From positions 62,001 to 126,000 of the forward strand of contig CADAWR010000007.1 in the NCBI GenBank assembly GCA_902791695.1: 64,000 nucleotides of DNA, read 5' to 3'. Positions 25,971-33,691 of this stretch are shown here, in pieces (position 1 is the stretch's first letter; each line of letters opens with the position of its first letter). The translations under genes and the position numbers were made by a program. The DNA is from an uncultured Bacteroidota bacterium. GTDB taxonomy: Bacteria; Bacteroidota; Bacteroidia; Bacteroidales; P3. A model generated the notes under the pieces. That model was not told where the DNA came from, made no database searches, and saw only the letters and a list, made by a program, of their open reading frames with translations.

Positions 25971-26023
25971 CATTATTGAATAACCGACAACATAAAGAAC
26001 AAACAATTAAAAACTAAAGCATT

Positions 26024-26758
26024 ATGGTTAAAAAAGTTATTGCATTGGCCCTTGCCGCATTCATCGGCACCAGCCTCATGGCACAGAGCGTGCAGGAAAC
26101 CACTGTCATGGTGGGCGAGAAGACCGTCACCGCCTATACCGTCAGCCTCCAGAAAAACGCCGACATGGTGCAGGACGCCATGAACCAGCGCCTCAAGGAA
26201 GCCAAGCTCAAGACCAAGAAGAGCGAGGGCTATTTAGCCGTTCTGGATCAGGTGTTTGCCGAGATTTCGCAGACTTCCATGAGCCTCTACACTAAGGTCG
26301 AGGAGCAGGGCAAGCGCAAGGACAAGGTGGCTGTCGTCACCGTCTGCGCCATCAGCAACGACCTCACCATCAGCCAGAACGCCATCAACAGCAACGTCCG
26401 CAATTTCGTGCAGAACTTCGTCCAGTACGTCAACAGGTATGAGGCCGGCCAGCAGATGGAGGCCGAGCAGGCCAACCTGAAGAAAGCCGAGAAGGCCGCC
26501 GGCAAGGCTGCCGCCGTCGTCAGCGGCCTGGAGAGCGACATAACCAAGGCCCAGAAGAAGATAGAAGACCGCCGCAAGGACATCGAGAAGTACCAGCAGA
26601 AGATTGCCGAGTGCGAGAAAGAGATTGCCGACCTCGAAAAGAGCATAGAGAAGAACAGCGGCAAGAAGGCCGAGGCCGAGAAGAAATCCGCCGAGGCCCA
26701 GCAGAATGTGAAAGCCGTCGAGGGCGAAGTGGAAAAATACCGCCAGATGAGCGAATAA
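26024..26758 (+). CDS. Secreted coiled-coil protein, unknown function
   Basis: 244 aa. Signal peptide MVKKVIALALAAFIGTSLMAQ. Residues about 22-125 are a small alpha/beta region (TVMVGEKTVTAYTVSL, VAVVTVCAISNDLTIS). Residues about 140-244 are an almost uninterrupted Lys/Glu/Ala coiled coil (KKAEKAAGKAAAVV... KYQQKIAECEKEIADLEKSI). Probably periplasmic, possibly a helical spacer or OM-tethered rod. I do not recognise the family. Single-gene unit: own promoter at 25963 and a strong terminator right after the stop. Confidence 0.8.
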   Translation: MVKKVIALALAAFIGTSLMAQSVQETTVMVGEKTVTAYTVSLQKNADMVQDAMNQRLKEAKLKTKKSEGYLAVLDQVFAEISQTSMSLYTKVEEQGKRKDKVAVVTVCAISNDLTISQNAINSNVRNFVQNFVQYVNRYEAGQQMEAEQANLKKAEKAAGKAAAVVSGLESDITKAQKKIEDRRKDIEKYQQKIAECEKEIADLEKSIEKNSGKKAEAEKKSAEAQQNVKAVEGEVEKYRQMSE

Positions 26759-26783
26759 CCGCCACCTTCGGCAACAAAGACAA

Positions 26784-26812
26784 AGAGGCTCCATCGAGCC
26801 TCTTTTTTTTTT
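26784..26812 (+). terminator. Rho-independent terminator
   Basis: Perfect 8-bp stem AGAGGCTC / GAGCCTCT with a CATC loop followed by a run of ten T, 26 nt after the coiled-coil gene. Confidence 0.92.
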
Positions 26813-26831
26813 GTGCCGCGTTGCCAGCATC

Positions 26832-26972
26832 CCGTACTCTCTCCGATGTCCCTCCGATGTCCCTCCGATGTCTCTCCGTATCCGCTCCGACCCCTCTCCG
26901 ACAAAAACCGTTAAACAACCGTAGAACAGTCGGAGCGGATACGGAGCGGAGTCGGAGCGCCACTGGCGCTCC
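26832..26972. repeat. Dispersed intergenic palindrome, copy C (divergent)
   Basis: Left part is a tandem array of 11-nt units related to CCCTCCGATGT (three near-identical), then CTCTCCGTATC and CGCTCCGACCC. The right part keeps two core units (ACCGTTAAACA, ACCGTAGAACA) followed by GTCGGAGCGGATACGGAGCGG. The left TGTTC-type arm is missing. Outer palindrome GGAGCGCCA / TGGCGCTCC at 26954-26972. Confidence 0.78.
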
Positions 26973-27028
26973 AGTGGACCGGCTCCGGTGTTCCGATTAC
27001 CCCCAATAAAGGGCTATCAATAAAAAAT

Positions 27029-27059
27029 TTTGCCACATTAAAAATAATTCGTATCTTTG
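27029..27059 (+). promoter_or_regulatory. Complete Bacteroidota promoter (-33/-7)
   Basis: TTTG at 27029-27032, 19-nt spacer, TATCTTTG at 27052-27059. The best -33/-7 pair in the window, placed just before the candidate structured RNA. Confidence 0.8.
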
Positions 27060-27064
27060 CAGTC

Positions 27065-27302
27065 GCATTCGAGAGCGAATGCTGTAAGCAAGAAAAGCAT
27101 TGCAATACTGTCCTTATCTATAAATTCGCCAAATTTAAAGCAGGAGGATGAGCATTTATGCTTTCGCTTGTATGCGTATGCGATATTCTATTAGCATACC
27201 ATCAGGCGTGAGATATGTTCCCTAAAAAGTTCGTTCCTGCAAAGGTGTTTGGCGATACCTATAGATAAACGACATGAGCACATAACCTCATGCCTTTTCT
27301 TA
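27065..27302 (+). ncRNA. Candidate structured non-coding RNA
   Basis: No reading frame fits here, yet the sequence folds strongly. After the promoter comes a hairpin GCATTCG-AGAG-CGAATGC (27065-27082). Then three nested long-range stems: 27114-27122 with 27260-27268 (TTATCTATA/TATAGATAA), 27126-27133 with 27248-27255 (TCGCCAAA/TTTGGCGA) and 27140-27145 with 27235-27240 (GCAGGA/TCCTGC). Inside lies GTATGC/GCATAC (27176/27194). A hairpin CATGAG/CTCATG followed by CCTTTTCTT ends the unit at about 27302. The long interrupted helix recalls 6S-type RNAs, but it could also be a leader of the gene at 27337. Type not assigned. Confidence 0.55.
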
Positions 27303-27336
27303 TTTCATACTAATAAAAAATTAACATTAAAAAAAG

Positions 27337-27888
27337 ATGAAAAAGATTCTATTTTTACTGATGATTTTGGCGTGTAGTGTTGCCAATGGACAGAATTTAT
27401 CATTTCAAGCTGATCTCTATAACGGAAAGGCTTTAGATGTAATGTCTGATTATACCATAGGATTGAATGCCGCGGCCGGTATTTCTTTTTCTGATCGCTT
27501 TTTTGTTGGGATTGGCGCTGGTTTTCGCATGACAGATGCATTGTATTATTCATCATACAGCCTAAGAAGAAGCTATTCTTTAAAGTACTTGTTGCCCGTG
27601 TTTTTACGTGCGAAGTATAATATTCTTAGATATAAAGTTTCCCCTTTTTTGATGGTGGATGCCGGTACAACCTTTGATGTTGGAAAAAGTTCAAATAAAA
27701 ATGTCGGAGGATTCTTTTTTGAACCATCAGTAGGCGTAAATATCCGATTCAATGACAGATTGTCAATGTATATAGCTACAGGACCTAATGTACAACATAC
27801 GGAATACACCTACTATGGTTATTCGAGTACTTACAAAAAGCAAGGTTATACCACAACAGCTTTACTTAAGGTGGGACTGGCTTTCTGA
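27337..27888 (+). CDS. Small outer-membrane beta-barrel protein, AT-rich
   Basis: 183 aa. Signal peptide MKKILFLLMILACSVANGQ, then barrel strands (YTIGLNAAAGISFSDRFFVGIGAGF, LPVFLRAKYNI, YIATGPNVQ) and a C-terminal Phe (LLKVGLAF). Fits the outer-membrane protein beta-barrel family. Codon use is clearly more AT-rich than in neighbouring genes, and together with the RNA candidate upstream it forms an island of about 1.1 kb between a palindromic repeat and the nqr terminator, suggestive of acquisition. Function unknown. Confidence 0.8.
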   Translation: MKKILFLLMILACSVANGQNLSFQADLYNGKALDVMSDYTIGLNAAAGISFSDRFFVGIGAGFRMTDALYYSSYSLRRSYSLKYLLPVFLRAKYNILRYKVSPFLMVDAGTTFDVGKSSNKNVGGFFFEPSVGVNIRFNDRLSMYIATGPNVQHTEYTYYGYSSTYKKQGYTTTALLKVGLAF

Positions 27889-28034
27889 GATGGTTTGTAA
27901 AATATTAACAACTAGGTAAATATAAAGCTCGGACGGAGGTTGTTTTATTATTCTTCGTATGAATGATAGATGAACGCTGCCGAAACAGTAGCGTTACCAT
28001 ATACCGAGGCAAAAGGTTATAAAAAGATAAGCAA

Positions 28035-28072
28035 AAGGGGAGCAAAACCTATAGTGTGGTAATGCTCCCCTT
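28035..28072 (-). terminator. Terminator of the nqr operon (possibly bidirectional)
   Basis: 10-bp stem AAGGGGAGCA / TGCTCCCCTT with an 18-nt loop. Read on the minus strand it is followed by TTGCTTATCTTTTT, 68 nt past nqrF. It also faces the end of the plus-strand barrel gene. The rest of 27889-28139 shows nothing further. Confidence 0.7.
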
Positions 28073-28139
28073 GTATGGTGTTGTCTGTTTGTTATAAGCG
28101 ACTGTGTTTCATTATGCGGTCACAATCTGTGATAGCATA

Positions 28140-29444
28140 TTATTTCTTAGGGGCGCCGCCGCCGAAGTCGTCATAGGCGATGTTCTCGGGCTGGACGCCG
28201 AGGTTGTCGAGCATATTGACGACGGCGCTGCTCATGGGGCCGGGGCCGCACATGTAGTACTCGATGTCCTCGGGAGCGGGGTGGTCCTTGAGGTAGGTGT
28301 CGTACATCACCTGATGGATGAAGCCGGGGGTGTAGGGCACGCCGGCGGCATCGGCGGCGGGGTCGGGCCGGTCGAGGGCGAGGTGGAAGTGGAAGTTGGG
28401 GAAGTCCTTCTCCAGCTGGTGGAAGTCGTTGAGGTAGAACACCTCGTTGAGGGCACGGGCGCCGTAGAAGTAGTGCATGGGGCGGTTCTGGCAATGCAGC
28501 GTGCGGGTGAGGTGCATGATCTGAGCGCGGAGGGGAGCCATGCCGGCGCCGCCGCCCACCCAGATCATCTCGTTGCCCTTGGGGTCGTCGCTCCAGGTGC
28601 CGTCCTCGGTGCCGCGGACGCGGAACTCGCCGTAGGGGCCGCTCATGATGACCTTGTCGCCGGGTTTCAGCGAGAAGATGTAGCTGGAGGCAATACCCGG
28701 GTTGACGTTCTGGAATCCGCTGCGGTCGGCCGTGAAGGGAGGTGTGGCGATACGTACGGTGAGCATGAAGACGTCACCTTCGGCGGGGTAGTTGGCCATA
28801 GAATAGGCGCGGACGGTGGGCTCGGTGTTGACGCAGACGAGGTCGAACATCTTGAACTTCTCCCATGCGGGCAGGTATTCGTCGCCGATAAGGCTGCGGT
28901 CAAAGTCGCTGTAGTTGATGCGGAAGGTGGGTATCTTGATCTGCGCGTAGCTGCCGGGCACGAAGTCCATGTGCTCGCCGGCAGGCAGCTGCACCTTGAA
29001 CTCTTTGATGAAGGTGGCTACGTTGCGGTTGCTGACCACCGTGCACTCGTATTCCTTGATGCTGAGGATGCTCTCGGGGAGCTTGAGGGAGAGGTCTTCC
29101 TTGACCTTCACCTGGCAGCCGAGGCGCCAGCCTTCCTGTATCTGCTTGCGGTTGAAGTGGGGCGTTTCGGTGGGGAGGATGCTGCCTCCGCCCTTGACGA
29201 CGCGGCACTTGCACTGGCCACAGCTGCCCTTGCCGCCGCAGGCCGAGGGCAGGTGGACGCCTTGCTCGCTGAGGGTGCTGATGAGTGTTCCGCCCGTGGG
29301 GACGGTCATTTCTTTGTCGTCGTTGATGGTTATCTTCACGTTGCCCTGCGGGATGAGCTTGGCACGCAGGATGAGCAGTGCCGCCACCAGCAGCAGGATG
29401 ACGACCAAGATGAGTATGATTGAGATGATAAGTGTTTGTGTCAT
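28140..29444 (-). CDS. nqrF: Na+-translocating NADH:quinone reductase subunit F
   Basis: 434 aa electron-entry subunit. N-terminal membrane helix (residues about 5-28), 2Fe-2S ferredoxin domain with CGGKGSCGQCKC and a later Cys (RLGCQV), FAD domain with RAYSMANYP, and NADH domain with VGGGAGMAPLRAQI and YMCGPGPM. Ends GGAPKK. Last gene of the nqr cluster, followed by the terminator at 28035. Oxidises NADH and passes electrons to the membrane subunits that pump Na+. Confidence 0.97.
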   Translation of the reverse strand: MTQTLIISIILILVVILLLVAALLILRAKLIPQGNVKITINDDKEMTVPTGGTLISTLSEQGVHLPSACGGKGSCGQCKCRVVKGGGSILPTETPHFNRKQIQEGWRLGCQVKVKEDLSLKLPESILSIKEYECTVVSNRNVATFIKEFKVQLPAGEHMDFVPGSYAQIKIPTFRINYSDFDRSLIGDEYLPAWEKFKMFDLVCVNTEPTVRAYSMANYPAEGDVFMLTVRIATPPFTADRSGFQNVNPGIASSYIFSLKPGDKVIMSGPYGEFRVRGTEDGTWSDDPKGNEMIWVGGGAGMAPLRAQIMHLTRTLHCQNRPMHYFYGARALNEVFYLNDFHQLEKDFPNFHFHLALDRPDPAADAAGVPYTPGFIHQVMYDTYLKDHPAPEDIEYYMCGPGPMSSAVVNMLDNLGVQPENIAYDDFGGGAPKK

Positions 29445-29456
29445 TGCAGTATTGTT

Positions 29457-29490
29457 TTAACTACTTAACTACAGTCTACTTAACTACTAA
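29457..29490. repeat. TTAACTAC repeats in the nqrE-nqrF spacer
   Basis: Three copies of the 8-mer TTAACTAC (two adjacent, one after AGTCTAC) fill the 42-nt gap between nqrF and nqrE. Confidence 0.7.
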
Positions 29491-30101
29491 AGTTTAAAGC
29501 CCATGAACGACATAAATGCCATTCCCATGAGGCCGGTGATGATGAAGGTGATGCCCACGCCGCGCAGGGCAGGGGGGATGTGGCTGTAGCGCAGCTTCTC
29601 GCGGATGGCGGCGATGGCCACGATGGCCAGGAACCAGCCGATGCCGCTGCCGAGGGCGAAGACCGTCGCCTCGCCGATGTTGGCATAGCCGCGCTCCTGC
29701 ATGAAGAGGGAGCCCGACATGACGGCGCAGTTCACGGCGATGAGCGGGAGGAAGATGCCCAGAGAGTTGTAGAGCGCGGGGCTGAACTTCTCCACCACCA
29801 TCTCCACCATCTGCACGATGGCCGCGATGACAGCGATGAACATGATGAGGCTCAGGAAGCTGAGGTCCACCTCGGCCAGCGAGGGCGATATCCATGCTAG
29901 CGCGCCTGGGGCGAGGAAGAATTTGTTGAGCAGGTAGTTGATGGGCACGGTAATGAGCAGCACGAAGGTGACCGCTATGCCGAGGCCCGCCGAGGTCTTC
30001 ACCGTCTTCGACACGGCAAGGTAGGAGCACATGCCGAGGAAGAAGGCGAAGATCATGTTGTCGACAAATATCGACTTGATGAATATGTTAATGTAGTCCA
30101 T
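29487..30101 (-). CDS. nqrE: Na+-translocating NADH:quinone reductase subunit E
   Basis: 204 aa, six membrane helices. Characteristic RnfA/NqrE sequence: [21 protein letters not shown] at the N-terminus with the Cys that, with its NqrD partner, holds the intramembrane Fe centre, [14 protein letters not shown] helix ([14 protein letters not shown]) and [21 protein letters not shown]. Forms the antiparallel pair with NqrD. Separated from nqrD by an S41 peptidase gene, which is unusual for this operon. Confidence 0.96.
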   Translation of the reverse strand: MDYINIFIKSIFVDNMIFAFFLGMCSYLAVSKTVKTSAGLGIAVTFVLLITVPINYLLNKFFLAPGALAWISPSLAEVDLSFLSLIMFIAVIAAIVQMVEMVVEKFSPALYNSLGIFLPLIAVNCAVMSGSLFMQERGYANIGEATVFALGSGIGWFLAIVAIAAIREKLRYSHIPPALRGVGITFIITGLMGMAFMSFMGFKL

Positions 30102-30111
30102 AATCTTGAAT

Positions 30112-30136
30112 GTGTAAATGTGTTAATGCATTAGTG
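30112..30136. repeat. 8-nt tandem repeat in the S41/nqrE spacer
   Basis: TGTGTAAA TGTGTTAATGCATTAGTG shares a stretch of about 20 nt (one mismatch) with the frdC-frdA spacer repeat at 24895-24918. Confidence 0.65.
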
Positions 30137-30147
30137 AATACGTTGAG

Positions 30148-31260
30148 TTATTCTTCCAATGTTTTAGCGACAAACAGCACCCACTCGTCCAAGTTGTCGG
30201 TAAGCACCTTAGGGTATGGCAATGTAATGCGCACGTCGGGGGCTATGCCTGTTTCGTCGATGCCACGGTCGGGCAATCGAAACGAGCGCGACATGGCGAT
30301 AGTAATCATCGAGCCAGAGTTCGGAAATGTCGCCACTCGGCAATTGGAATAGTCCAAACAGCCGATAGTGTTGTCACGCCCAAATACTATGACACGGTCG
30401 GAAGTGGACTTGACATCAATGAGAAATTGCTCTCCCGAGCTCGCCACTATGGGGTCGATGATGATGCCGACTTTCTTGGGCTTATGCGGATAATCGGCAA
30501 CGGAAGCAGTTTGCCCGATACCTATTGTTGACACCCATTCGCCGGTCGACGCAAGCAAGTAGGTGAGAAAATTTCTGTATGAGTCGTCGATAGTGGTGTC
30601 TTGTAATGATTCTGTCCAATTGTCGCGATTGCCGCTACTATTGCGAAACTCCACACCGTCATTTTTGCCAGGGTGGTCGTAGCATAAACAGAATAACGGC
30701 CAGTAGGCTCCATCGCTACCGCCCGAGTTGCCACGAATGTCGATTATCAGATTTTGGCACTGCGAGACCGTGAACGAATCAACGGTGTGGGCAATCCAAT
30801 CCCAATCAATCTGCCGGCCGAACGACGGCACACGAATAAGATAAGTCTTGTCGGTTACCTTGCAGGACAGTTGCTTTGGCGCGTATTCATCCATCTCTCG
30901 GAAGAATGTTATCTGCTTGTTTTCCGGGAAATATTGCTGTGAGAAGTTGTAGACATTGCCGTCATTAAGACCAGCCACGCAAAGGTGCCAGTCGGCAAAG
31001 AAGGCCGAATACTCACCGGCAGCCTCTGTGCCCGTTTTCTTGCCCTGCTTAATCTCCTTGCGCAACCGTTTTTTCAGAGCCTTATAGTCGCGCATATTGG
31101 TTTTGTTCACCTTGGTGGGGTAGCCCGAGTAATTCTCTTCGACTTGCGACACGACGAAGTCAAAATCTTCCAGATGTTGTTTGACCGACAGCGAGTCCTG
31201 CGCCCAAGCACTGAAACAAAGGCTACATACTATTGTGAGGGTCAATATTGCTTTCTTCAT
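30148..31260 (-). CDS. S41-family (TSPc) peptidase-like exported protein
   Basis: 370 aa with signal peptide (MKKAILTLTIVCSLCFSAWAQ). C-terminal TSPc domain: YLIRVPSFGRQ, LIIDIRGNSGGSDG, IVASSGEQFLID (candidate nucleophile Ser) and DNTIGCLDYSN; no PDZ domain visible. Belongs to the Bacteroidota S41 group rather than to tail-specific Prc. It sits between nqrD and nqrE on the same strand, with more AT-rich codons than the nqr genes and repeat-bearing spacers on both sides, so it looks inserted. Substrate unknown. Confidence 0.85.
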   Translation of the reverse strand: MKKAILTLTIVCSLCFSAWAQDSLSVKQHLEDFDFVVSQVEENYSGYPTKVNKTNMRDYKALKKRLRKEIKQGKKTGTEAAGEYSAFFADWHLCVAGLNDGNVYNFSQQYFPENKQITFFREMDEYAPKQLSCKVTDKTYLIRVPSFGRQIDWDWIAHTVDSFTVSQCQNLIIDIRGNSGGSDGAYWPLFCLCYDHPGKNDGVEFRNSSGNRDNWTESLQDTTIDDSYRNFLTYLLASTGEWVSTIGIGQTASVADYPHKPKKVGIIIDPIVASSGEQFLIDVKSTSDRVIVFGRDNTIGCLDYSNCRVATFPNSGSMITIAMSRSFRLPDRGIDETGIAPDVRITLPYPKVLTDNLDEWVLFVAKTLEE

Positions 31261-31297
31261 ATTGAATATCTTTTACTAAAAACCGTTTGGCCCTGTC

Positions 31298-31335
31298 GAA
31301 GGATCGCCGAAGGATCGTAGAAGGATCGTAGAAGG
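31298..31335. repeat. 11-nt tandem repeat between nqrD and the S41 gene
   Basis: GAAGGATCGCC, GAAGGATCGTA, GAAGGATCGTA, then GAAGG. Perfect 11-nt register. Located upstream of the S41 start in the 98-nt spacer. Confidence 0.85.
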
Positions 31336-31358
31336 CAGAGTATGTTTTGGGGTCGGTT

Positions 31359-31976
31359 TCATTGCTCGCAGAGGTCTTTGTTGCGGGAGCGGTGCCACCA
31401 GATGATGAGGCCGACGAGGATGAGGGCCATGGGGGGCATGATCATCAGGCCGTTGTTCTCGTAGCCGATGCCGTAGAGGCCAAGCTTCTCCATGACGGGG
31501 TAGCCCCAGAGGGTGCCGCTGCCGAAGAGCTCGCGGACGAAGCCGAGGACGATGAGGATGACGCTGTAGCCGAGGCCGTTGCCGAGTCCGTCGAGGAGGG
31601 AGGCCCACGGCTTCTGCACCATGGCGAAAGCTTCGAGGCGGCCCATGACGATGCAGTTGGTGATGATAAGCCCCACGAAGACGGAGAGCTGCTTGCTGAC
31701 GTCGTAGACGTAGGCTTTCAGCACCTGGTCGACCAGCACCACGAGGGTGGAGACGACGACGAGCTGCACGATGATGCGGATGCGTGGCGGGATGGTGTTG
31801 CGCAGCAGCGAGATGATGACGTTGGCCAGCACCACCACCACGGTGACGCTGAGGGCCATCACCACGGCGGGCTTGAGCTGTGCCGTCACAGCCAGACAGG
31901 AGCATACGCCCAGCACCTGTACCAGAATGGGGTTGTTCTTGCTGAAAGGAAGTTTTATCAAGTCAAAGTTCTTCAT
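31359..31976 (-). CDS. nqrD: Na+-translocating NADH:quinone reductase subunit D
   Basis: 205 aa with six membrane helices, paralogue of NqrE. PILVQVLGVCSCLAVTAQLK carries the conserved Cys of the intramembrane Fe site, followed by IITNCIVMGRLEAF and LGNGLGYSVILIVLGFVREL. The start overlaps the nqrC stop by 4 nt. Confidence 0.96.
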   Translation of the reverse strand: MKNFDLIKLPFSKNNPILVQVLGVCSCLAVTAQLKPAVVMALSVTVVVVLANVIISLLRNTIPPRIRIIVQLVVVSTLVVLVDQVLKAYVYDVSKQLSVFVGLIITNCIVMGRLEAFAMVQKPWASLLDGLGNGLGYSVILIVLGFVRELFGSGTLWGYPVMEKLGLYGIGYENNGLMIMPPMALILVGLIIWWHRSRNKDLCEQ

Positions 31977-32584
31977 TGCTCGTCCTCCTTATTATCAATA
32001 GTTAGTGCATTTAGAGAACTATACCGTTCGAAAGCATCTTCCATCATGGCGGTAACTCCGTTGCTGGTCATGGTGCCGCCGCTGATGGCGTCTACCTCAT
32101 AAGGGTTGCCCTTGTCGGCATTCTTCCTCAGAACGATGGGTTGGCCGGAGAATTTCTTGCCGATGAAGCGTTGTGCAAACTTATCGGAAGCTATCTCGCC
32201 TCCAAGGCCGGGAGTCTCGCCCTTGTGGTCGAAGACGGCGCCCACCACGATGCCGTTGCCGTCGAGTGCCAAGTAGCCCCAGATGGGTCCCCACAGGCCG
32301 GTGCCATGCAGCGGTATTATGACTCCGCCTTTGTAGGAGTAGTAGATATAGCCTTTGTCGCAGAGTTCATTTTCTGTAATGTGCTCAGCGTAGAGTTTGT
32401 CGGCGTTCTCGCGGGTCGCTTCCACGCCGATGGTCTTCAGTATCATCTGCTTGGTCTCGGCCTGCTGGTTGCGGGTCTGCAGCGGCTTGAGGCTCACGGC
32501 GACAACCGTCAGTATCAGTGCCGCCACCACGACGAGCACAGCCGAGTAGATGAAGATATAGGTGTTAGAAAATGTCTTTTTCAT
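31973..32584 (-). CDS. nqrC: Na+-translocating NADH:quinone reductase subunit C
   Basis: 203 aa. One N-terminal membrane helix (residues about 8-30) and a periplasmic FMN domain. The covalent FMN-binding Thr lies in the S-G-x-T-x-T motif, here SGGTMTSNG, near residue 178. [13 protein letters not shown] and [10 protein letters not shown] are family landmarks. Shorter than the gammaproteobacterial version, as usual for Bacteroidota. ATGA overlap with the true nqrB stop at 32581. Confidence 0.96.
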   Translation of the reverse strand: MKKTFSNTYIFIYSAVLVVVAALILTVVAVSLKPLQTRNQQAETKQMILKTIGVEATRENADKLYAEHITENELCDKGYIYYSYKGGVIIPLHGTGLWGPIWGYLALDGNGIVVGAVFDHKGETPGLGGEIASDKFAQRFIGKKFSGQPIVLRKNADKGNPYEVDAISGGTMTSNGVTAMMEDAFERYSSLNALTIDNKEDEQ

Positions 32585-32712
32585 CGGGCAATCCTCCTTT
32601 CTCTACGCTTGATATTGCGGCTGACGACGCAGTGGTCAATCAGCGGTGCCATGCAGTTCATGAAGAGGATGCTGAGCATCATGCCCTCGGGGTAGGCGGG
32701 GTTGCAGACGCG
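32581..32712 (-). pseudogene. nqrB: Out-of-frame C-terminal tail of nqrB
   Basis: Read from 32712 this frame gives [20 protein letters not shown], then [20 protein letters not shown], ending in TGA that overlaps the nqrC start (ATGA), exactly as expected for the real end of NqrB. It has no start codon of its own. Confidence 0.9.
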
Positions 32713-33691
32713 CCAGGCCGTAGATCCACTTGCCGGTGTTGGTCTGCGCGGCGGTGACGGGGTCGGTGGCCATGAAGACCGCGCCGAAGGCGAAGCCGCC
32801 CATCAGGAAGTGGTAGTAGAACGGCAACTGCATATAGTCGTTATATCCGATGGCGTTGAACAGCAGTCCCATCAGGCCACCGCCGAGGAATACACTCAGC
32901 ATGATGCGCCAGCTGGCAATGCCGGTCATCAATAATAGTATAGCGCCGAGGGCTATGGCTATGACCGAGGTCTCGCAGGTGGAGCCTGGGATGGTGCCTA
33001 TCAGCATGTCGAGAGCGGAAGCAGAGGGGTTAGTGCCTGCCGCCAGCTCGCCCATGGGTGTGGCACCGGCGATGGCGTCGCTGCCCCAGAGGTCGGCAGC
33101 AATCCACACCTTGTCGCCACTCATGTGGGTGGGGTAGGCGAAGAAGAGGAATGCGCGCGCCACAAGGGCGGGGTTGAGGAAGTTCATGCCGCTGCCGCCG
33201 AAGACTTCCTTGCCGATGATTACGGCGAAGGCTACGGCCAGCGCCAGCTGCCACAGCGGCGTGGTGACGGGCACTATCATAGGTATCAGCAAGCCTGTGG
33301 CGAGATAACCTTCGTTCACCTCATGGTGACGGTACTGCGCAAAGGCAAACTCGATGAACAATCCCACGGCGTAGCTCACCACGATGAGTGGCAGCATGCG
33401 CAGGAAGCCGAACCACCACATGTACAGCCAATGCCAGTCGGCACCGGTGCTCATGGCGGTCTGGTAGCCGATGTTCCACATGCCGAACAGCAAGGCGGGC
33501 ATAAGCGCGATGACCACGATGATAATGGAGCGCTTCATGTCCACCGCGTCGCGGATATGACTGCCGCTCTTGGTAACAGTCTTGGGGGTGAAGGCGAAGG
33601 TGTGGAACGCCTCGTAGGTGCTCCCCAGCCAGCTCCACTTGCCCTTGGGCTCAATCTTCTCAAACCAGTCTTCGAGCCATTTCATATTCAT
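32636..33691 (-). CDS. nqrB: Na+-translocating NADH:quinone reductase subunit B, C-terminus frameshifted
   Basis: 351 aa as read. Normal NqrB up to [17 protein letters not shown]: ten-helix membrane core, [18 protein letters not shown], and the FMN-attachment Thr in IAGATPMG. After that Gly the frame yields an unrelated [11 protein letters not shown] tail. About 26 nt appear missing at 32713-32716 compared with the usual ten-residue hydrophobic link before R-V-x-N-P-A-Y-P-E-G. The correct C-terminus is preserved in another frame at 32581-32712. Either a real null or truncating mutation, or a sequencing/assembly error. Start overlaps the nqrA stop by 4 nt. Confidence 0.93.
   Translation of the reverse strand: MNMKWLEDWFEKIEPKGKWSWLGSTYEAFHTFAFTPKTVTKSGSHIRDAVDMKRSIIIVVIALMPALLFGMWNIGYQTAMSTGADWHWLYMWWFGFLRMLPLIVVSYAVGLFIEFAFAQYRHHEVNEGYLATGLLIPMIVPVTTPLWQLALAVAFAVIIGKEVFGGSGMNFLNPALVARAFLFFAYPTHMSGDKVWIAADLWGSDAIAGATPMGELAAGTNPSASALDMLIGTIPGSTCETSVIAIALGAILLLMTGIASWRIMLSVFLGGGLMGLLFNAIGYNDYMQLPFYYHFLMGGFAFGAVFMATDPVTAAQTNTGKWIYGLARLQPRLPRGHDAQHPLHELHGTAD

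Noticed and set aside
26832..26890. Regular 11-nt iterations considered as a CRISPR array
   Set aside because: Units are directly contiguous, without spacers of 25-40 nt, and no cas gene is present.
28104..29423. Plus-strand open frame of 439 codons opposite nqrF
   Set aside because: Antisense shadow of nqrF with His/Val/Glu/Asp-rich nonsense composition.
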